A stretch of DNA of 10,859 nucleotides, from positions 1-10,859 of the forward strand of contig CAILUB010000249.1 in NCBI GenBank assembly GCA_903837305.1, given 5' to 3'. Source of the DNA: an uncultured Cytophagaceae bacterium. Its GTDB lineage: Bacteria; Bacteroidota; Bacteroidia; Cytophagales; Spirosomataceae. The translations under genes and the position numbers were made by a program. The number at the start of each line of letters is the position of its first letter. Position 1 is the stretch's first letter. The notes under the pieces were generated by a model. That model was not told where the DNA came from, searched no databases, and worked only from the letters and a program-made list of their open reading frames with translations. Positions 1 to 5,085 of the stretch are shown here, piece by piece.

Positions 1-67
1 AGGCATTAAGGCCTTCGCATATGTTGTTGAATTTAATCCTAAAAATATAATTTTTAACCGAAAAATC
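1..67. other. AT-rich spacer downstream of purH
   Basis: This stretch lies between the purH stop codon and the window edge. It holds no supportable gene. It is AT-rich, with an 8-bp palindrome (aaggcctt, 8-15) too weak and too far from a T-run to call a terminator. An ATG at about 17-22 on the minus strand opens only a few codons before a stop. The neighbouring gene lies outside the window and cannot be identified. Confidence 0.5.
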
Positions 68-1591
68 CTAGTGTTTGAAGTGACGAATTCCTGTCATCAC
101 CATGGCTAAATTATTTGCATCACAATAATCAATCGAATCTTGATCTTTTATGGATCCTCCAGGCTGTGTAACTGCCACAATACCCGCATTTCCAGCAATT
201 TCCACACAATCTGGGAATGGGAAGAAGGCATCCGAAGCCATTACCGCTCCGTTTAAATCAAATCCAAATTCCCTCGCTTTGTCGATCGCCTGTTTTAACG
301 CATCTACTCTAGATGTTTGACCCACTCCTGAAGCCAATAGCTGGCCATCATTCGCTAAAATGATTGTATTCGACTTCGTATGCTTACAGATCTTTAATGC
401 AAACGCTAAAGCACGTTTTTGCTCGTCTGTAGGAATGCGCTTCGTTACTGTCTTGAAATCTTCCACGCCTTCCATTACTAAGTCCTTATCTTGCTCTAAA
501 ACACCGTTTAACAGGGTCTTGAACATTACTTTAGGGAAAGCAACTTGGTTACGCTTCAATAAAATGCGGTTTTTCTTTGTCTTTAATATTTCCAAAGCCT
601 CCTGAGTAAAGTCTGGCGCAATGAGAATCTCACAAAACAGAGGATTAATGGATTCTGCTGCTGCTTTATCCACTGTGTTGTTTGTCGCTAAAACGCCACC
701 AAAGGCCGAAATAGGATCACAAGAAAGTGCCTTATCATAGGCCTCTTTCACCGTTGTTCCAGTCGCCACGCCACACGCATTCATATGTTTAATGATCACG
801 AAAGCCGTCTCATTAAATTCATCTAATAAAGACAGACAAGCATCAACGTCCACTAAGTTATTGTAAGACAATTCCTTACCGTGTAATTTATCAAATAACG
901 CCGCTAAATCTCCGTAGAATTTACCTTGTTGGTGCGGGTTTTCGCCGTAACGTAAACCGTGCACTGGCAAGGTCGTATAGTTGGCTAAATCAGCTGTTTG
1001 GCCAGCGAAATAACGTTGAATCGCTCCATCGTAATGAGAGGAAACCTGGAAAGCCTTTCCAGCAAAACTTCTACGTTCTTCTAACGTAGTCGAAGTAGAG
1101 CCATGTGCTGCAAAAATCGCCGCAACCTCCGCATATTGATCACGAGACGAAACGATTAATACATCGTTAAAATTCTTCGCTCCACCGCGGATTAAAGAAA
1201 TACCACCAATGTCTATTTTCTCAATAATATCGGCATCAGAAGCTCCAGATGCTACTGTCTCTTCGAATGGATACAAATCCACCATCACTAAATCTAAGGC
1301 AGGAATGTCGTATTGTTTGGCCACCTCCACATCAGACGCTAAATCACGACGGTGCAAGATTCCACCAAAAACCTTCGGGTGTAAGGTCTTCACACGACCA
1401 CCAAAGATCGACGGATAACCCGTTAAATCTTCTACTGCAATCACGGGAATACCTAATTCTTCGATGAAAGACTGCGTCCCTCCCGTAGAATAAAGTGTCA
1501 CTCCGTTTTTGTGAAGTTCTTGAATGATGGGCGCTAAACCGTCCTTGTAATAAACCGAAATTAAGGCTGATTGAATTTTCTTAACTGACAT
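68..1591 (-). CDS. purH: Bifunctional AICAR transformylase / IMP cyclohydrolase
   Basis: PurH catalyses the last two steps of de novo purine synthesis in the cytoplasm: formylation of AICAR with 10-formyl-THF, then ring closure to IMP. The protein is 507 residues when started at 1591 (MSVKKIQSALISVY), the usual length. The N-terminal cyclohydrolase/MGS-like domain shows STGGT, GGRVKTLHPKVFGG and IDIGG. The transformylase domain shows LRYGENPHQ, ELSYNNLVDVDA, the catalytic Lys268-His269 pair in IIKHMNACG, SAFGGV, DAFFPFPD and the terminal GIRHFKH. An in-frame ATG at 1618 would add nine residues (MRLHFLSSP), but it lies inside a perfect Bacteroidetes -7 element (1616-1623), so 1591 is preferred. 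It sits 55 nt after the GH88 gene on the same strand but is functionally unrelated, so it is probably transcribed from its own promoter. Family assignment is secure. Confidence 0.98.
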   Translation of the reverse strand: MSVKKIQSALISVYYKDGLAPIIQELHKNGVTLYSTGGTQSFIEELGIPVIAVEDLTGYPSIFGGRVKTLHPKVFGGILHRRDLASDVEVAKQYDIPALDLVMVDLYPFEETVASGASDADIIEKIDIGGISLIRGGAKNFNDVLIVSSRDQYAEVAAIFAAHGSTSTTLEERRSFAGKAFQVSSHYDGAIQRYFAGQTADLANYTTLPVHGLRYGENPHQQGKFYGDLAALFDKLHGKELSYNNLVDVDACLSLLDEFNETAFVIIKHMNACGVATGTTVKEAYDKALSCDPISAFGGVLATNNTVDKAAAESINPLFCEILIAPDFTQEALEILKTKKNRILLKRNQVAFPKVMFKTLLNGVLEQDKDLVMEGVEDFKTVTKRIPTDEQKRALAFALKICKHTKSNTIILANDGQLLASGVGQTSRVDALKQAIDKAREFGFDLNGAVMASDAFFPFPDCVEIAGNAGIVAVTQPGGSIKDQDSIDYCDANNLAMVMTGIRHFKH

Positions 1592-1615
1592 GGGGCTTGA
1601 TAAAAAATGAAGCCT

Positions 1616-1623
1616 CAAAGGTA
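1616..1623 (-). promoter_or_regulatory. Candidate Bacteroidetes -7 promoter element of purH
   Basis: Read on the minus strand this is TACCTTTG, a perfect fit to the Bacteroidetes -7 consensus TAnnTTTG. It lies 24 nt upstream of the purH ATG at 1591, which would give a short leader of roughly 15-20 nt. No clear TTG (-33) motif is seen 17-23 nt further upstream, so the match is half a promoter only. It overlaps the alternative upstream ATG at 1618 and argues against that start. Confidence 0.45.
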
Positions 1624-1646
1624 CGAAATTCAGCCCGAAAAGCCGT

Positions 1647-2810
1647 CTATTTTTTAGCCATTTTTTGGTAGCGCAACAAGCCTTCTAAATAATAGTAATC
1701 TGCATAAATTAAAGGCACATCAATCTCCGAATTCAGCGATTTGGCTCCCACACAATGCTTGATCAAGAAATGATTATTTTCTCCCAAAGCCGCACGGTAC
1801 GCCGGCGACGAAAGCGATTCCAACATCTTCACCGCATCTGTATAATAGCGCTTGCCTTTTTCTCCTGAATAGGTACTCAATTCTAGCAAGGCAGAAGCCG
1901 CAATCGCACCCGCAGAAGCATCGCGCTCTTCCGTAGGAATGTTAGGCGCATAGAAATCCCAATATGGAATTTTGTCAGCTGGCATATTCGGGTGATTCAA
2001 GTAGAAATCAGAGATTTTTTGGGCAAAGTCGAGGTATTTTTTATCCTTCGTATTGCGGTACATTTCCACGTAGCCGTACATTGCCCAGGCGTGTCCACGT
2101 GTCCAGGTAGACTCGTCTTGGTAGCCCTGGTGTTGTTTTTTGGCCAAAACCATTCCGTCCACATCATAGCAAATCACATGATAGCTCGAGTAATCCGGTC
2201 TGAAGTGGTGCTTCATCGTATTATCTGCGTGAATGATCGCAATCTCCTTAAAACGTGGATCCCCTGTCTCGCGAGAGGCCCAGAACAACAATTCCAAGTT
2301 CATCATATTATCGATGATCACCGGATATTTATAACCTCCTTTAAAACCATTCCAAGACTTAATCAAACCAATCTTAGGATCAAAACGCGTCGCTAAAGAC
2401 TTTGCTGATTGAATCAACACCTTCTTGTATTCCGGATCCTTCGTTAATCGCAAGCCATTCCCGAAAGAATCATACATCATAAAGCCAAGATCGTGTGTTC
2501 CTGTATTAAACTGCTCTTTCTTTACGGCTGCTGTCCATAAACGAGCTGCTGACTCCCAATTCGGGTCTTTTGTTTTTTCAAATAAGAACCAAAGTCCGCC
2601 CGGGAAAAATCCTGAACACCACCAGCTAGATGGCTTATTGCTATACGTACCATCTTGTTTTGCAGAGTGAATCGTTGTGCTTGTATCCGGTCGAGCAGCA
2701 AGCATGAGTTGATACTGCTGGCCAGCTAATGCGATTTGTTTGTCCACGTCTATTTTCTGTGCGAAAAGGGAGGTGGAGATTAGGGTGAGGATGAGGGTAA
2801 GTTTTTTCAT
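1647..2810 (-). CDS. Secreted GH88 unsaturated glucuronyl hydrolase
   Basis: This is a glycoside hydrolase of family 88. Such enzymes remove the 4,5-unsaturated uronic acid left at the non-reducing end of oligosaccharides by polysaccharide lyases, by hydrating the double bond. The 387-residue protein has a signal peptide (residues 1-17, cut LFA|Q18), so it acts in the periplasm or outside. The (alpha/alpha)6-barrel family hallmarks are visible: SSWWCSGFFPGGLW (61-74), THDLGFMMYDSFGNG with the likely catalytic Asp107, IIDNMMNLELLFWAS with the second acidic residue Asp167 (60 residues apart, as in Bacillus UGL Asp88/Asp149), WTRGHAWAMYGY (236-247) and RDASAGAIAASALLEL (296-311). It follows kduD and GH105 on the same strand, which fits uronate salvage, but a 153-nt repeat-filled gap separates it from kduD. 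The exact substrate (pectin, glycosaminoglycan, ulvan or glucuronan fragments) cannot be told from sequence. Confidence 0.93.
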   Translation of the reverse strand: MKKLTLILTLISTSLFAQKIDVDKQIALAGQQYQLMLAARPDTSTTIHSAKQDGTYSNKPSSWWCSGFFPGGLWFLFEKTKDPNWESAARLWTAAVKKEQFNTGTHDLGFMMYDSFGNGLRLTKDPEYKKVLIQSAKSLATRFDPKIGLIKSWNGFKGGYKYPVIIDNMMNLELLFWASRETGDPRFKEIAIIHADNTMKHHFRPDYSSYHVICYDVDGMVLAKKQHQGYQDESTWTRGHAWAMYGYVEMYRNTKDKKYLDFAQKISDFYLNHPNMPADKIPYWDFYAPNIPTEERDASAGAIAASALLELSTYSGEKGKRYYTDAVKMLESLSSPAYRAALGENNHFLIKHCVGAKSLNSEIDVPLIYADYYYLEGLLRYQKMAKK

Positions 2811-2821
2811 AGTATTTAGTT

Positions 2822-2963
2822 TAGAGATTATAGAGTAGAGAGTAGAGATAGGAGTTTGCAGAGTAGAGAGTAGAGATAATAGAGTATAGAGTAGAGAGCA
2901 TAGATTTTAGATTTTTATCTCCTCTCTCTACTCAATTATCTATAATCTACTATCTCTGCTCTC
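2822..2963. repeat. 28-bp tandem and inverted AGAGTAGAGAG repeat between kduD and the GH88 gene
   Basis: The kduD-GH88 gap is almost wholly low-complexity purine-rich repeat. The decamer GAGTAGAGAG occurs at 2833, 2861 and 2889, an exact 28-bp period, and the 19-mer agagtagagagtagagata is identical at 2832-2850 and 2860-2878. An inverted copy of the decamer lies at 2924-2933 (CTCTCTACTC) within a pyrimidine-rich arm reaching the kduD stop codon, so the region can fold into a long imperfect hairpin in the minus-strand transcript. The segment 2871-2890 (tagagataatagagtataga) is identical, in inverted orientation, to 8615-8634. Function is unknown; a hairpin here could adjust GH88 expression or mRNA stability within the operon. 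Confidence 0.9.
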
Positions 2964-3728
2964 CTACCGCCCCATCCAGCCGCCATCGACGGTCAAAATG
3001 GTTCCGTGTACATAATTAGAGGCGTCGGAGGCTAAGAACACCACCGGACCCTTAAAGTCCTCTGGTTCTCCCCATCTTCCCGCCGGAATTCGTCCTAAAA
3101 TAGAAGCGCTGCGCTCTTTATCTTCGCGCAATGCCGTCGTATTATCGGTGGAAATATACCCTGGAGCAATCGCATTCACATTTACTCCTTTCCCAGCCCA
3201 CTCATTCGCTAAGGCCATTGTTAAACGGGCAATACCGCCTTTACTAGCTGCATAGCTCGGCACATTAATACCACCTTGAAAGCTTAATAGAGAAGCCGTA
3301 AAAATAATTTTTCCACTGCCTTCAGCAATCATCCGAGAACCGATTTCGCGGCTCAAAATAAACTGAGATGACAGATTCACTTCCAAAACCTCATCCCAAA
3401 ACTCATCTGAATGTTCCGCTGCCGGATTCCGCAAAATCGTTCCTGCGTTGTTTACTAAAATATCGATACGGGGATAGTCAGCTTTCAACTGTTTGATAAA
3501 AGAATAGAGCGAATCGCGATTTGAGAAGTCTGCTTGGTAAGCTTTGAATTGACGACCTAAAGCCTCCACCGCTTTGGAAACCTGAGAACCCGCCAATTCT
3601 AAATTAGCCGAAACCCCAATGATATCCGCACCTGCCTCCGCTAAACCGAGCGCCATCGCCATTCCGATTCCTCGCTTACAACCCGTGACTAGCGCTAACT
3701 TTCCTGTTAAATCAAACGTGTTTTTCAT
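2964..3728 (-). CDS. kduD: 2-dehydro-3-deoxy-D-gluconate 5-dehydrogenase (SDR family)
   Basis: KduD reduces 3-deoxy-D-glycero-2,5-hexodiulosonate to 2-keto-3-deoxygluconate with NAD(P)H, the cytoplasmic step that feeds unsaturated uronates into the KDG pathway. The 254-residue protein is a classical short-chain dehydrogenase: nucleotide-binding TGCKRGIG (15-22), NNAG (93-96), and catalytic Asn118, Ser146, Tyr159 and Lys163 (YAASK). It closely follows E. coli KduD across the diagnostic stretches LSFQGGINVPSYAASK, NVNAIAPGYISTDNT, RIPAGRWG and GPVVFLASDASNYVHG, which separates it from generic SDRs. The start at 3728 lies 2 nt after the GH105 stop, so the two are almost certainly co-transcribed and coupled. 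KduI, KdgK and KdgA are absent from the window. The TAG stop is the first codon of the repeat tract that follows. Confidence 0.93.
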   Translation of the reverse strand: MKNTFDLTGKLALVTGCKRGIGMAMALGLAEAGADIIGVSANLELAGSQVSKAVEALGRQFKAYQADFSNRDSLYSFIKQLKADYPRIDILVNNAGTILRNPAAEHSDEFWDEVLEVNLSSQFILSREIGSRMIAEGSGKIIFTASLLSFQGGINVPSYAASKGGIARLTMALANEWAGKGVNVNAIAPGYISTDNTTALREDKERSASILGRIPAGRWGEPEDFKGPVVFLASDASNYVHGTILTVDGGWMGR

Positions 3729-3730
3729 AA

Positions 3731-5026
3731 TTATTTCAAATGTACGGCAGAATCATTGATTTGGTAAGTGTGATGTTTCACTAAATCCATCATGGCTGCT
3801 CCGGCTAATAAAACGGGGCCATAACCATGGGCTGCGAAGGGTGAAATAGGACGATGGTAATAGAACGCTGGGTCCCAGGCTAAACCTGTTCCTACGCAAG
3901 TCCCTTCCACCTGGCCTTTTTCATTCACTTTCGTATTCACTGCATTCCAACCTAATATCGCTGCAGGACCATAGGTTTTAGGGTCGAGCCAGCCTTTGTT
4001 GATTCCTTTGGCAAGAACATAAGTATAAATTGCCGTACAAGATGTCTCTAAATAGGAATCATTTTTATCTAATAATTGATGCCAAAACCCCGTCCCATCC
4101 TGCAAGGCCATCAGCCCTTTTAAATGGTTCTTCAATTGAGCCAAAATCTCGGGACGAGCCGGATGATTAGCTGGTAAATATTCCAATAATTCGCAATTTG
4201 TCAATAAGGCCCAGCCGTTCGCACGACCCCAGTGGAATTCCGGATGCTCCGTTGCATCCACTAAATAGCCGTGCATGTAAATATTCTGAGTTGTATTGAA
4301 CATACGCTTTTGGTATGCTTTAAACTGAAAAACGGCCTCCTCGTATTCCCCTAACTGCAACAAGGCAGGAATAGACATGTACACATCATCTAGCCACATC
4401 GTGTTTTGCAACGGACGAATTCTCACCAAGGTACGATCCGGTAAACGATGCTCTTCTTTTAAGATAAAGTCGGAGGCACGCTTTGTGATGTAAGACATAT
4501 CGGTCGTAAAGCCAGCTTTTTTGGCCTTAATCACCGCCATCCCCATCGCTCCGATGTCGTCTAAAGCACGTGGGTGCACTAATCCTCGTAAAACATGCGA
4601 TTGATCCGCGGGAATCTTAATCGCTACAGGAACGCCCGAATTGATCAGATTCAGTCGATTAAAAACATAGTTCTTGTATTTTACATCCCCGGTAACCTCG
4701 CTCAAAGCAAGCATTCCCGAATAGGTCACGCCCCATTCGTATGAAATCGGCCGAAAATCACCCTTGCTAAATACAGCATTTGCATGGTAGATATTTACTT
4801 CCGCTCCAGTGGTTTTATCCACATAATGCGTGGGAGTCGCCGTTTCTAAATAAGTGAAGACTCGGTCGATGGTTTTTTGGATATTTCCTACTGTGGGTGC
4901 GCCATATGGCGTAGGATAATCCGGCTGTAATGCGTGTAGTGGCGCCGTGGCATCGGAAGCCGTAGTGATGTTTTTTTGGCCAAATAAGGAACCAGAAATC
5001 AACAACAAAAATAAGGTATAGCGCAT
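3731..5026 (-). CDS. Secreted GH105-type unsaturated rhamnogalacturonyl hydrolase
   Basis: The protein belongs to the GH88/GH105 superfamily (Glyco_hydro_88) and looks like YteR/YesR-type GH105 enzymes, which release unsaturated galacturonate from lyase-cut rhamnogalacturonan. It has 431 residues with a signal peptide (1-16, cut LFG|Q17). Family features are RALDDIGAMG (153-162), NTMWLDDVYMSIPALL with the probable catalytic Asp213/Asp214 (208-223), HWGRANGWALL (265-275), GTGFWHQLLD (311-320) and GTCVGTGLAWDPAFYYHRP (376-394) near the C-terminus. The ATG at 5026 is required for the signal peptide, yet it follows directly on the T6 tract of a terminator hairpin, leaving no room for a Shine-Dalgarno site. 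It is coupled to kduD by a 2-nt gap. Substrate within unsaturated uronides is inferred; GH105 versus a neighbouring subfamily cannot be settled by eye. Confidence 0.88.
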   Translation of the reverse strand: MRYTLFLLLISGSLFGQKNITTASDATAPLHALQPDYPTPYGAPTVGNIQKTIDRVFTYLETATPTHYVDKTTGAEVNIYHANAVFSKGDFRPISYEWGVTYSGMLALSEVTGDVKYKNYVFNRLNLINSGVPVAIKIPADQSHVLRGLVHPRALDDIGAMGMAVIKAKKAGFTTDMSYITKRASDFILKEEHRLPDRTLVRIRPLQNTMWLDDVYMSIPALLQLGEYEEAVFQFKAYQKRMFNTTQNIYMHGYLVDATEHPEFHWGRANGWALLTNCELLEYLPANHPARPEILAQLKNHLKGLMALQDGTGFWHQLLDKNDSYLETSCTAIYTYVLAKGINKGWLDPKTYGPAAILGWNAVNTKVNEKGQVEGTCVGTGLAWDPAFYYHRPISPFAAHGYGPVLLAGAAMMDLVKHHTYQINDSAVHLK

Positions 5027-5064
5027 AAAAAAGGGGTCCTCTCTATTAAAGCAGAGAGGACCCC
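5027..5064 (-). terminator. Rho-independent terminator after the dehydrogenase gene, abutting the GH105 start
   Basis: A 12-bp perfect inverted repeat (ggggtcctctct at 5033-5044; agagaggacccc at 5053-5064) encloses an 8-nt loop. On the minus strand it is followed by six T residues (5027-5032), then immediately by the GH105 ATG at 5026. It lies 21 nt past the stop codon of the upstream propeller gene. The downstream flank on the plus strand has no T-run, so it should act only on minus-strand transcripts. Its unusual place makes it a possible attenuator or translation-blocking hairpin for GH105 as well. Confidence 0.88.
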
Positions 5065-5085
5065 AGAATTACTATAATCTCAAGA

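Noticed and set aside
1..67. Start of mreB downstream of purH, a common neighbour in Bacteroidota
   Set aside because: No coding sequence resembling MreB is visible in these 67 bases, so the neighbour cannot be named.
1992..2396. Plus-strand open frame of 134 codons inside the GH88 gene, and similar ones at 5151-5558 and 10245-10580
   Set aside because: They lie fully opposite well-supported genes and show no recognisable domain, only antisense-type composition; they are shadows.
2833..2963. Regular 28-bp repeats resembling a small CRISPR array
   Set aside because: The units are contiguous low-complexity sequence without unique spacers between identical repeats, and no cas genes are nearby.
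5073..5078. TATAAT on the plus strand as a -10 promoter
   Set aside because: There is no plus-strand gene downstream, and Bacteroidota housekeeping promoters use TAnnTTTG, not TATAAT.
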